From CAYNFH01 sp964396385 (GTDB taxonomy: Bacteria > Armatimonadota > Chthonomonadetes > Chthonomonadales > CAJBBX01): DNA of 21,293 bases. The stretch covers positions 1-21,293 of the forward strand of contig CAYNFH010000106.1 of assembly GCA_964396385.1 (NCBI GenBank), read 5' to 3'. Position 1 is the stretch's first letter, and each line of letters starts with the position of its first letter. Made by a program: the position numbers and the translations under genes. The notes beneath the pieces were generated by a model. It did no database searches. It worked only from the letters and a program-made list of their open reading frames with translations, and was not told the DNA's origin. This document shows, in pieces, positions 6,421 to 12,670 of this stretch.

Positions 6421-6442
6421 GTCACGCTGCGTGACAAGTCTA
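6421..6442 (-). promoter_or_regulatory. Operator O1 at repressor promoter
   Basis: GTCACGCTGCGTGAC (6421-6435) is a perfect 7+1+7 palindrome. It lies between the repressor ribosome binding site and a minus-strand -10-like TAGACT (6442-6437); the matching -35 (TCGCAA, 6465-6460) is poor. The site would cover the start of the repressor transcript, suggesting autoregulation. Confidence 0.7.
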
Positions 6443-6474
6443 CTCTCTGGAACAGAAATTTGCGAGCACACCCC

Positions 6475-6503
6475 TTGACAAACCTGTCGAGAAGCGCGAT
6501 AAT
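6475..6503 (+). promoter_or_regulatory. Rightward early promoter TTGACA-17-GATAAT
   Basis: TTGACA (6475-6480) and GATAAT (6498-6503) with exact 17-bp spacing make a near-consensus promoter. It is followed at once by operator O2, then by the GGAGG and GTG of the 157-aa gene. It is the counterpart of a phage early rightward promoter. Confidence 0.75.
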
Positions 6504-6506
6504 ACT

Positions 6507-6521
6507 GTCACGCAACATGAC
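6507..6521 (+). promoter_or_regulatory. Operator O2 at early rightward promoter
   Basis: GTCACGCAACATGAC matches O1 at 12 of 15 positions and keeps the same GTCA...TGAC ends. It begins three bases past the -10 box, over the transcription start, where bound repressor would block the early promoter. Confidence 0.7.
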
Positions 6522-6536
6522 AATCGGAGGTGCGCT

Positions 6537-7010
6537 GTGACTACACAGAAAGTCAGTCAGGGTCTCGAAGGGCTCTGCGAGCCCAGGAGCAGTCACCGGT
6601 CGACACGGCGGTGCCCGCTCTGCTGCAACACCGGGGAGCAGGGGCATGGCCAAGGCTGCTGGTACCACCCCGCCAACATCATCGCCCGGCAGAACCAGGC
6701 GGCGGAGGCTCAGCAATCCGAGGCGGTCAGCCCCCGCGGCCGGTTCTTCGCGCTGTGGTCGGAGCACGGCTTCCCGCGAGACGAGGGCTATAGCCGGTAT
6801 GTGGTGGGCAAGCTCCTCACAGAGTACCACCGCCGGAAGAACAAGGACGCACTGCTGGTGACGGTGGACGGCCGGCGCGCGCTGACGGACCAGGAGTGGG
6901 CGATCTGCGCGGATCGGCTGCCGTTCTACCGGCAGGAACTGGACTCCCGTGGCATCCGGCCGGGCGCGGAGGAAGATTACGACCCCTTCCCCGAGGCAGC
7001 GGAGGGTTGA
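6537..7010 (+). CDS. First rightward early gene, 157-aa cysteine-motif protein
   Basis: GTG 6537 lies directly behind GGAGGT and is the first gene from the early promoter. The N-terminal 25 residues are basic and Ser-rich. Residues about 26-45 (CPLCCNTGEQGHGQGCWYHP) hold four Cys and two His in a likely zinc-binding cluster. The rest is helical with ALWSEHGFPRDEGYSRYVV and a segment DALLVTVDGRRALTDQEW that could be a small beta unit. It occupies the position of a Cro or early regulator but has no helix-turn-helix I recognise. It could bind nucleic acid or a host protein through the zinc site. Family unknown. Confidence 0.65.
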   Translation: MTTQKVSQGLEGLCEPRSSHRSTRRCPLCCNTGEQGHGQGCWYHPANIIARQNQAAEAQQSEAVSPRGRFFALWSEHGFPRDEGYSRYVVGKLLTEYHRRKNKDALLVTVDGRRALTDQEWAICADRLPFYRQELDSRGIRPGAEEDYDPFPEAAEG

Positions 7011-7014
7011 GGCA

Positions 7015-7260
7015 ATGCTTCTCTGGACAGGCGGCCGCGAAACCCCGCACCGGGCTGAAACCCCAGTGCTATTAGAGGGTAACCCCTTCGGGCTGGGGAG
7101 CCGGCGTAATCCGGGTTTTCTTTCAATGGGGCCGGGGTTCAGCCCGGTGCGGTGCGAACGCCCAAGCGCACGCTGCTTACTGGCAGCCGTGCTCTCGTGC
7201 CTTGCGCCGGTTGGCTGGTACTGGGCCATGTGCATCGCCTACACCCTCGGTAAGAGGTGA
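7015..7260 (+). CDS. Possible small membrane protein containing a repeat insertion
   Basis: ATG 7015 follows four bases after the preceding stop, with GGAGGG nearby, giving 81 aa. The C-terminal part (CLLAAVLSCLAPVGWYWAMC, then IAYTLGKR) looks like a single membrane helix with a short basic tail on the inside. Residues about 11-45 are encoded by a roughly 104-bp foldback repeat (7047-7150), which is unlikely to be original coding sequence. The repeat appears to have inserted in frame into a small membrane gene, or the true gene starts downstream. Position in the early operon would suit a holin- or exclusion-like peptide, but this is only inference. Confidence 0.35.
   Translation: MLLWTGGRETPHRAETPVLLEGNPFGLGSRRNPGFLSMGPGFSPVRCERPSARCLLAAVLSCLAPVGWYWAMCIAYTLGKR
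7047..7150. repeat. Foldback repeat, GCACCGGGCTGAAACCCC arms
   Basis: Bases 7047-7064 and 7134-7150 are reverse complements with one extra A in the left arm, enclosing about 69 bp with further self-complementary parts (ACCCCTTCGGGCTGGGG). The arms resemble dispersed intergenic repeats of the GGGCTGAAACCCC type that I recall from other genomes. It lies inside a short reading frame. Confidence 0.7.
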
Positions 7261-7337
7261 GCGCGATGGCTCCGGGGACCCGGGCCTGCGGCGGAGGGCA
7301 TTGCGGCAGTACGCGGTTGTAGAGGAGACAAGCAAGC

Positions 7338-8258
7338 ATGGAAGTCGAGTGTAAGGGGGAGCTGGTGAAGGCGCCGGAAGGAGCGCTGGCGGCGTTCACT
7401 CGCATCGGGGATCTGCTCCGCGAGACGGGAGTGCAGCTCACGGAGGTGGGAATCGAGGTGCAGGAGGGGGCGGCGTGGCTCCAGTCTTTCGGCCTATGGC
7501 AGGACGCGGGACGTGCGCTCACCCAGATGGATCAGCAGACGCGCCTCGCCCTGAACTTCGCCATCGGGGACTGGTACCACCTAGGCTGCGCCCGGTGGGG
7601 ACACAGGGCGGAATCGGTGGCGGAGGCCCTGCCGGAGTACACGTACCGCACGGTGCGCAGCTATGGCTACGTTGCCTCCCGGTACCCGTTCGGTCATCGC
7701 CTGGCGCAAGTGAATTGGAAGGTGTACCTGGAGCTGGCGCCGGAGCCGGAGGAGAGCCGGCTGGCGTGGCTGGCCGAGGTCGCGGCAGGGAACATTCCGC
7801 CCGAGGATTGGCAGCGTCAGATCAACCAGATGAGGCGCAGGCGCATCGCCGCCCGCCAGGCACCCGCTCCGGACAGAGAGCCGGGGTCTGTTGCGGTGGA
7901 GGACGGGCTGCCGGTTCTGCCTTCCGGAGCCATTAGGACCGAGAGTCTGAATTTGACAACTGGTTGTCAAATTGAGCCGGAAACACTGCTGGATTCGGAA
8001 CCCGCCGTCACTATCGACGTGCTCCCCGTGGAGCGGATGGTAGCGGCCATCCGGGGGCGCTACTCGATTGAGGAGCGGCTGGAGCTGGTTGCGGGGCTCT
8101 GCGACGCCGACGGACCGTACGCGGTACGGCTCTCCCCCAGGCGGTGGGACGAGCTGCAGGCCCTGGCGGACTACACGGGCCGGCTACCCTTCGCGGTGCT
8201 GGGGGAGATCATCCATCGGGCGTACGAGCTGACGAAATGTCCGGGCGTCGGTCCTTAG
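7338..8258 (+). CDS. Phage protein with an IGDW-type putative DNA-binding region, 306 aa
   Basis: ATG 7338 follows an AGGAG (7322-7326). Residues about 70-125 (RLALNFAIGDWYHLG, CARWGHRAESVAEALPE, YTYRTVRSYGYVASRYPF) match the layout of phage and plasmid proteins in which 'IGDWL..GE..YGE....A....GY.YQTL.NY..VA.RV' precedes a ParB-like helical region. The match is from memory of the pattern. Residues 130-155 hold KVYLELAPEPEESRLAWLAE. A linker around residues 180-215 is followed by a C-terminal part with RRWDELQALADYTGRLPFAV. The linker DNA contains a perfect inverted repeat (7950-7973). It may be a regulator or partition/replication accessory. It is the last gene before the sigma factor. Confidence 0.55.
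   Translation: MEVECKGELVKAPEGALAAFTRIGDLLRETGVQLTEVGIEVQEGAAWLQSFGLWQDAGRALTQMDQQTRLALNFAIGDWYHLGCARWGHRAESVAEALPEYTYRTVRSYGYVASRYPFGHRLAQVNWKVYLELAPEPEESRLAWLAEVAAGNIPPEDWQRQINQMRRRRIAARQAPAPDREPGSVAVEDGLPVLPSGAIRTESLNLTTGCQIEPETLLDSEPAVTIDVLPVERMVAAIRGRYSIEERLELVAGLCDADGPYAVRLSPRRWDELQALADYTGRLPFAVLGEIIHRAYELTKCPGVGP
7950..7973. promoter_or_regulatory. Perfect 11-bp inverted repeat within a gene
   Basis: AATTTGACAAC and GTTGTCAAATT are exact reverse complements separated by TG. The site is AT-rich in GC-rich surroundings and lies in the linker-coding part of the 306-aa gene. It could be a binding site, perhaps for the protein itself, or a hairpin. It carries TTGACA on both strands, but no -10 was found at the right distance. 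Confidence 0.5.
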
Positions 8259-8384
8259 AAGTGACTCTCCCACGACTCTCCCCCGGCAACTGAAGTCGCA
8301 GGCAACAAGTACGCCAAGTCCGCCTGCGCGGACTCCGGAAAGTGCAATAGACCTGCCGGATGAACCATTTAGCGGAGGATTCTC
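8259..8384. other. Spacer before sigma-factor gene
   Basis: No gene. A perfect 7-bp stem AGTCCGC-CTGC-GCGGACT lies at 8317-8334 and could end or pause the early transcript. No clear promoter was found. Confidence 0.35.
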
Positions 8385-9117
8385 ATGGCTTCCACCCTGG
8401 CGCCCGGACGCAAGTCCAGCGCCCGAACCCCTGTTACAGACTCTCAATCCCCAAGAGGCGGCGTCGCGGCGAGTCCGGATTCCGGCGTCTCGACTCTCGA
8501 CTCGCGACTCTCGACTCCGTCTTCCGCTCTCACGACTCACGACTCACGACTCACGACTCACGACCCATGTCCGAGGGCGCTGCAGGACCTGGAGCAGTAC
8601 CGTTCCCGGCTCCTGGAGCACGCCTGCCGGCTCACCGGCAACTACCCAGACGCCGACGAGCTAACCCAGGACACGCTGCTGCGCGCATGGGAGCGGCGCG
8701 ATCAGTACCAGGAAGGCTCCGAGCCCATGGCCTGGCTCTATACCATCCTCATTAACCTCTATAAGGACCGGCGCACGGAGGAGAGCCGGCGCGACCGCTA
8801 CTCGCTTCCGCTGCTGGAGCCCGGTCAGGCAGATGATTATTGGCAGAATGAGCTGAAGGACCCGCGGCTCCGCCGGCTGCTGGGTAAGCTGCCGCGGGAG
8901 TGTGCCGAAATCCTGATACGCGTAGCCCAGGGCTGGGATATCGCGGACCTGGCCCGGCTTGGATTGCCGCTTGTTCCAACCGAACCGCTCAGCNNNNNNN
9001 NNNCTTCGCGGCGTGACGGAAGCGACCCTCAAGACCCGGCTGCACCGCGCCCGTGAGCTGGCCCAGGAGCTGCTGGAGGAGATCGCGTGGGAGGAGTCTC
9101 ATGGTGCGCGCGGCTGA
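8385..9117 (+). CDS. ECF-type RNA polymerase sigma factor (interrupted by assembly gap)
   Basis: ATG 8385 has GGAGG six bases upstream. Residues about 66-136 are sigma region 2: EQYRSRLLEHACRLTGNYPD, then ADELTQDTLLRAWERRD (core binding and -10 contact) and EPMAWLYTILINLYKDRRTE. Residues 160-192 begin region 4 (RLLGKLPRECAEILIRVAQG, WDIADLARL). After the N gap, in another frame, RGVTEATLKTRLHRAREL (9004 onward) gives the rest of the region 4 helix-turn-helix, ending at TGA 9115-9117. Residues about 26-60 come from cassette E6. It overlaps the terminase gene by 17 bp, so the two are translated together. It may direct late phage transcription, or act as a small-terminase analogue. Confidence 0.8.
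8462..8564. repeat. Cassette E6, in frame inside sigma-factor gene
   Basis: The core CCGGATTCCGG is at 8475-8485. The right arm runs in 7-nt units, first GACTCTC/GACTCGC, then five copies of CACGACT. It is translated as Ser/Thr/Asp/Leu-rich sequence (LDSRLST, THDSRLTTHD). The left arm is short (GGCGTCGCGGCGAG). Reading frame is kept across it. Confidence 0.8.
8961..9003. other. Assembly gap and anomalous 33 bp in sigma gene
   Basis: Ten Ns lie at 8994-9003. If bases 8961-9006 are removed, CCCGGCTT joins CGCGGCGTG and the protein reads straight through region 4 (DLARL then RGVTEAT). So the 33 bases at 8961-8993 do not belong to the sigma domain: they are a contig-end artefact or one end of an inserted element. 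CTT stands on both sides. Confidence 0.7.
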
Positions 9118-10783
9118 TGGCGCGAAACTCCCGAGCGAGGACGGAGGGGCTCCGAGTCGTGCGGTCGAGTTGAAGGACCTCTGGATCCGGACCAAGGATA
9201 AGCGGCTCGTCCGTTTTGAGCCCAACGAGGTCCAGAGGCGATATCTCGACCTCCTGGCCGCAGAGTACGCGGACTTCGACTGGCGGAATGGCCGATACGG
9301 TCTGCGCGGGGCGCGGGAGGATGTGCTGAAGGCGAGACAGTTCGGAATGTCGACTCTTATCCTCGGCCTGCTGTTCCTGGACACCATTAACACGCCGTAC
9401 ACGCAGACCATCATCATCGCCCACAACGCGGAGCTCACGGAGCGGCTGTTCCGCATTGTGCATCGCTTCTATCAGCACCTGCCGGCGGAGCTCAAGAGGC
9501 CCAAGAAGTACTCCAACAAGCGGGAGATCGAGTTCCAGGATATCGATTCGGGCATATACGTGGGCACGGCGGGCGCGGGCGCGGTTGGCCGCGGCGGCAC
9601 GGTCAACAACGCGCTTATGAGCGAGTACGCGTTCTACGAAGATCCGGAGGAGGTGGAGCTGGGCGTGCTGGAGGCGGTGCCGATGGAGGGCAACGTCTGG
9701 CGGGAGACCACCGCCAACGGCCTGAACGAGTACTACCACGAGCGGCAGCGGCAGAAACAGGGCGATAGCCGCTTCCGCCCGCGGTTCTTTGGCTGGAACC
9801 TCCACAGCGAGTACCGGCTGCCGGCTGCGGATCTGGTCCCGACGGAGGAAGAGAAGCGGCTGGCGAAAGCGTACGGCCTGGACAACGCGCAGCTCGCATG
9901 GCGGCGCGCCAAGCTCAAGGACCTGGGCGACAAGTTCACGCAGGAGTACCCGCTGAACGACGCGGAGGCGTTCCTGGCGTCCGGCAACCCTTACTACGAT
10001 CGCCAGTACCTTTATAAGCTCCTGAACCATCTGCAGCGGCCGGAGAACCAACCGCTCAAAGTGATAGACATGGGCGCGGCCTTCGGACCGGACTGGTGTG
10101 GAACCCTGGAGCTGTACCAGTACCCGCCGGAGGTGGTCCGGAACGGCATGAGCATTTCTGTGCCCTGCGTGGCGGGGGCGGACGTGGCGGAGGGCATCAA
10201 CGACGATGGGGACCACGACTACTGCACCCTGGACATCGCACGGGCGGACACGTGGGAGCACGTCGCCTCCTTCTGGGGCCGCTGCACGCCAAGCGCCTTT
10301 GGAGAGGTGTGCGACTACGTCTGCCGCCAGTATAATGACGCGCGGCTCTGTGTGGAGCGCAACAATTGCGGCGGCACGACGCTCGCCAAGCTGATCGACG
10401 TGGGCTATCCCAATCTCTACTATCACGCGGCGGCGCGCGGGGAGAACAGCCCGCACGTCGAGCGGCTGGAGGCGGGTTACCCCAAAACCACCAAGACCAA
10501 GCCGCACGTGGACAACCTGCTGGCGCAGGCAATCCGGGAGGCGGCGCAGGGGCTGGAGGCGCTCCAGCTACGGGGCCGGCGGGCGGTGGAGGAGCTGATC
10601 CACTACGTGAAGCTGCCGGGCGGGAAGGCGGGCGGCGAGGGCCGGTGCCACGACGACCACGTGAGCAGCATAGGGCTCATGCATCTGATGCTGTGCGAGC
10701 ACGGCCATGGGGAGAATGGGCCGTACGCGGACCTGCAGCCGGAGGAGCCGGTGATGCTGTACGGGGCAAAGCTGAGGGGGTGA
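9101..10783 (+). CDS. terL: Phage terminase large subunit
   Basis: ATG 9101 with GGAGGAG upstream, 560 aa, normal length. It is the DNA-packaging motor: an ATPase that drives DNA into the prohead and a nuclease that cuts the concatemer. Residues 77-85 (KARQFGMST) hold the Walker A-like loop in the variant 'KARQ.G.S' form. MSEYAFYED (173-181) is the Walker B/catalytic glutamate region. The C-terminal RNase H-like nuclease shows Asp361 (VAGADVAEG), Glu419 (LCVERNN) and Asp518/519 (RCHDDHVSS). It starts inside the end of the sigma-factor gene. Its stop codon lies within the first units of cassette E7. Confidence 0.93.
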   Translation: MVRAADGAKLPSEDGGAPSRAVELKDLWIRTKDKRLVRFEPNEVQRRYLDLLAAEYADFDWRNGRYGLRGAREDVLKARQFGMSTLILGLLFLDTINTPYTQTIIIAHNAELTERLFRIVHRFYQHLPAELKRPKKYSNKREIEFQDIDSGIYVGTAGAGAVGRGGTVNNALMSEYAFYEDPEEVELGVLEAVPMEGNVWRETTANGLNEYYHERQRQKQGDSRFRPRFFGWNLHSEYRLPAADLVPTEEEKRLAKAYGLDNAQLAWRRAKLKDLGDKFTQEYPLNDAEAFLASGNPYYDRQYLYKLLNHLQRPENQPLKVIDMGAAFGPDWCGTLELYQYPPEVVRNGMSISVPCVAGADVAEGINDDGDHDYCTLDIARADTWEHVASFWGRCTPSAFGEVCDYVCRQYNDARLCVERNNCGGTTLAKLIDVGYPNLYYHAAARGENSPHVERLEAGYPKTTKTKPHVDNLLAQAIREAAQGLEALQLRGRRAVEELIHYVKLPGGKAGGEGRCHDDHVSSIGLMHLMLCEHGHGENGPYADLQPEEPVMLYGAKLRG

Positions 10784-10880
10784 GGGGGTGAGGGGGTGAG
10801 GGGGTGACAGGGTGACAAGGTGACAAGGACCGGAATCCGGAATTCGCCGCGTCGCCCCATCGCCCCCTTCGCCGTATCTC
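10773..10880. repeat. Cassette E7: 8-nt arms around CCGGAATCCGG
   Basis: The left arm is TGAGGGGG repeated, then TGACAGGG and TGACAAGG units; the TGA of the second unit is the terminase stop codon (10781-10783). The core CCGGAATCCGG is at 10830-10840. The right arm has TCGCCCCA and TCGCCCCC units. It lies just upstream of the duplicated portal start. Confidence 0.85.
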
Positions 10881-10998
10881 CACACCGCGCTTGCACCTAA
10901 AGGGCCGGGTTTGCCGTTGTAAGGGTGTGGAGACGCTATCTGTTAACCTCGAACTGGACCCGGAGCTCAAGGAGCGCGTAGAGAAGACGCTCCTGGAC
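10842..10998. repeat. Direct duplication, copy 1 (cassette right arm plus portal 5' end)
   Basis: Bases 10888-10998 match 12560-12670 over 111 bp without any gap and with only scattered differences, mostly in the first 30 bp. The match extends leftward through the cassette arm to 10842 and 12498, where copy 2 is exactly 16 bp (two 8-nt units) longer. The two copies enclose the cargo genes at 11214-12334. Confidence 0.85.
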
Positions 10999-11217
10999 AC
11001 CGGGGAGAGACTTTGGAGACGTGTCCTCATTGCTCAGGAGACCATCCCGGAGTCGATCCGTGCGGCAACGTTCCGGACTGCGCCGCCGCAGGCGAGACTC
11101 ATGCACAGCGGCACAACCGCGTGGTACATTTTTCACATAGGAAACAATCCGGGGACTAAGGAAGGTAATATAAGGCGCGCGCCGGCCAGTCTCACACCGG
11201 CGCCCATAGAGCTATGA
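10927..11217 (+). pseudogene. Truncated portal start fused to unrelated sequence
   Basis: The first 24 codons from GTG 10927 (VETLSVNLELDPELKERVEK, TLLD) are those of the real portal gene at 12599, with one visible change (Asn for Thr). After 10998 the frame continues for about 72 residues of sequence with no portal similarity and stops at TGA 11215-11217. That stop overlaps the ATG of the next gene as ATGA. It is therefore a broken duplicate of the portal start. It could still serve as a translated leader coupling ribosomes into the cargo genes. Whether the fused peptide has a role is unknown. Confidence 0.6.
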
Positions 11218-11450
11218 ACGACTACTCTACATGCCTGTTTGCGCGGCCCTCCTTTGCTGAAGGCATGGCACGAGCACTGGACCTCGCTGGAGCGCTCGAC
11301 GAGTACAACCTCTCCCTCACTCCTGAGCAGGCGGACAATCTCGCCCTCGCTTCAGACTGGAAGGCGATCGCCCAAGACCTGCGTGCCGCGCTGGCGATCG
11401 TCAAGGCTGAGCGGGCTAACGCCGACTCCGATGTCGAGCAGGCGGCGTAG
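11214..11450 (+). CDS. Cargo protein A, 78 aa, partner of DUF2335-like gene
   Basis: ATG 11214 overlaps the stop of the fused portal fragment (ATGA) and lacks a strong ribosome binding site, which suggests coupled translation. The sequence contains LFARPSFAEGMARALDLAGA, then LDEYNLSLTPEQADNLALAS and DWKAIAQDLRAAL. I recall small proteins with '(L/F)(Y/F)ARPSF.EG..R..D..G.L.EYN.S..PE.AD..AL..DW..(V/I)..DL' as a widespread family of unknown function, sometimes next to DUF2335 genes; this is memory, not a search. It is soluble and helical. The next gene starts 20 bp before its end. Confidence 0.65.
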   Translation: MNDYSTCLFARPSFAEGMARALDLAGALDEYNLSLTPEQADNLALASDWKAIAQDLRAALAIVKAERANADSDVEQAA

Positions 11451-11883
11451 ACCACAAGAGATCGCGGACCCCGCGACGCCTCCGTCCAATCCCACCGTTG
11501 CCCAGGCGACTTTCACTGTCGCCACCAGATCTGCCCCTCTCCCCACCGTGGAGGAGCTTGCAGGCTACGACGAGATACTCCCGGGTGCGGCCGAACGCAT
11601 CATCCTTATGGCCGAGAACCAAGCCCGCCACCGGATGGACATGGAGTCCCGGAATCTCGACCAGGCGCACCGGCGCTCCATGTTCGGGCTCGGCGTCGCA
11701 GCGTGGATAGGAACCGCAGGCTTCATCTCTGCCGGTGTCGCCGCATGGGCGCATCAGCCGGCGGCTGCCGAGGCAATAGCGACGGCCGTTGCATCTGTTC
11801 TAGGCGTCTCATACATCTACGGTGTCCATTCCACGCGTAAAGAGCGCCTGGAGAAGACGAAGCTGCTGACCGGCCAGGATTAG
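11431..11883 (+). CDS. DUF2335-like predicted membrane protein, 150 aa
   Basis: ATG 11431 lies inside the end of the 78-aa gene, a 20-bp overlap typical of coupled genes. The N-terminal 40 residues are Pro/Thr/Arg-rich. Next comes the family signature PTVEELAGYDEILPGAAERI, then LMAENQARHRMDMESRN, a basic helix. Two membrane helices follow (FGLGVAAWIGTAGFISAGVA and IATAVASVLGVSYIYGVHS), ending in a charged tail. DUF2335 proteins are small predicted inner-membrane proteins of unknown role. As cargo inserted between two essential phage genes it is a candidate lysogenic-conversion or exclusion factor, which is inference. The family call rests on the EEILPGSAERI-type motif plus two helices. Confidence 0.75.
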   Translation: MSSRRRRPQEIADPATPPSNPTVAQATFTVATRSAPLPTVEELAGYDEILPGAAERIILMAENQARHRMDMESRNLDQAHRRSMFGLGVAAWIGTAGFISAGVAAWAHQPAAAEAIATAVASVLGVSYIYGVHSTRKERLEKTKLLTGQD

Positions 11884-12079
11884 ACCCCGAACTCGCGCCA
11901 AGCCGCCCGACCTGTGCTTTGCCAAGGACATTTGGCCATCTGGCAGGTGAGCGCGTCGGCAAGCATATCTGCGTTGCGTCCACATCCGCGTCCACTCGAA
12001 AGCACCGGCAATAATCAATCAATAACTTCAAGCCGAAGCGTGGGCATGTCCGCGGCGAGAACTACTTCAGAGCGCAGGT
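11884..12079. other. Cargo spacer, nothing recognised
   Basis: No gene, promoter or repeat was recognised. CCGGCAATAATCAATCAATAA near 12003-12022 is a short AT-rich patch that might hold a promoter for the gene at 12080, but no hexamer pair is convincing. Confidence 0.3.
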
Positions 12080-12334
12080 ATGAACCACACTTGTCCTGTC
12101 TGTGGATATACTGAGCTGGAAAGACCCCCGGCGAACTTCAGCATTTGCGCTTGCTGCGGTACTGAATTCGGCTGGTCAGACTACGAAGTAAGTCATGCGG
12201 AGCTGCGCCGCAGGTGGGTAATGTCCGGCTATCCCTGGTTCGATCCCGGCACTCCGCAACCGATGAACTGGGACCCGTCCGCGCAGCTAGCGGCCCTTAT
12301 AGCATCCGAGACCAGGCACGCGGCAGCTAGATAA
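12080..12334 (+). CDS. CPCC-like cysteine-rich protein, 84 aa
   Basis: The protein begins MNHTCPVCGYTELERPP, then ICACCGTEFGWSDYE, giving two CxxC knuckles of a zinc ribbon. The C-terminal half, HAELRRRWVMSGYPWFDP, then PMNWDPSAQLAALI, matches the layout of small 'CPxCGY..L......YEICPCCGTEFGYDD...H..LR..WI..G..W' proteins, which are common, of unknown function and often found in accessory regions. Only a weak AGG precedes ATG 12080. It is the last gene of the cargo segment. Confidence 0.65.
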   Translation: MNHTCPVCGYTELERPPANFSICACCGTEFGWSDYEVSHAELRRRWVMSGYPWFDPGTPQPMNWDPSAQLAALIASETRHAAAR

Positions 12335-12490
12335 ATTCAGTTAGTTCCCGACGACCCCGGTAAGACAGACCGGCAAGGCTCCCAGAACGGCGAGGCTGCC
12401 GGCAGAGACGCCGGGGTTTCGCGCGTTTAGCAGCCAACCCGAGAGCTCGGTAGCTGCCAGGTTCAGCCGCCCGTGTGCAGCGCGGGCCGC
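12335..12490. other. Right end of cargo segment, nothing recognised
   Basis: No gene. The right junction with the phage backbone probably falls near 12490, where the second cassette core begins without a left arm. No inverted terminal repeat shared with the left junction (10999) was seen. Confidence 0.35.
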
Positions 12491-12493
12491 ATA

Positions 12494-12556
12494 CCGGATT
12501 CGCCGTGTCGCCCCCTCGCCTCATCGCCTCATTGCCCCATCGCCTCATCCTCCCAC
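12494..12556. repeat. Cassette E8: core and right arm only
   Basis: The half core CCGGATTCG (12494-12502) is followed by six 8-nt units of the TCGCCTCA/TCGCCCCC type. No left arm is present. The right arm matches that of E7 but has two more units. It stands just ahead of the portal start. Confidence 0.75.
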
Positions 12557-12670
12557 AGCCGCTTGCACCTAAAAGGCGTCCATTGCCGTTGTAAGGGTGT
12601 GGAGACGCTATCTGTTACCCTCGAACTGGACCCGGAGCTCAAGGAGCGCGTAGAGAAGACGCTCCTGGAC
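12498..12670. repeat. Direct duplication, copy 2
   Basis: Counterpart of 10842-10998. From 12560 to 12670 it aligns to copy 1 without gaps and then continues into the complete portal gene, so this is the functional copy. The upstream cassette arm is 16 bp longer than in copy 1. Confidence 0.85.

Noticed and set aside
10999..12490. Self-splicing intron within the portal gene
   Set aside because: The duplicated 111 bp is not explained by splicing, no intron-encoded maturase or homing enzyme is inside, and the downstream portal copy is complete.
10888..12670. Template and variable repeats of a diversity-generating retroelement
   Set aside because: Differences between copies are not confined to adenine positions, the repeats sit at the 5' end of a portal gene, and there is no reverse transcriptase in the window.
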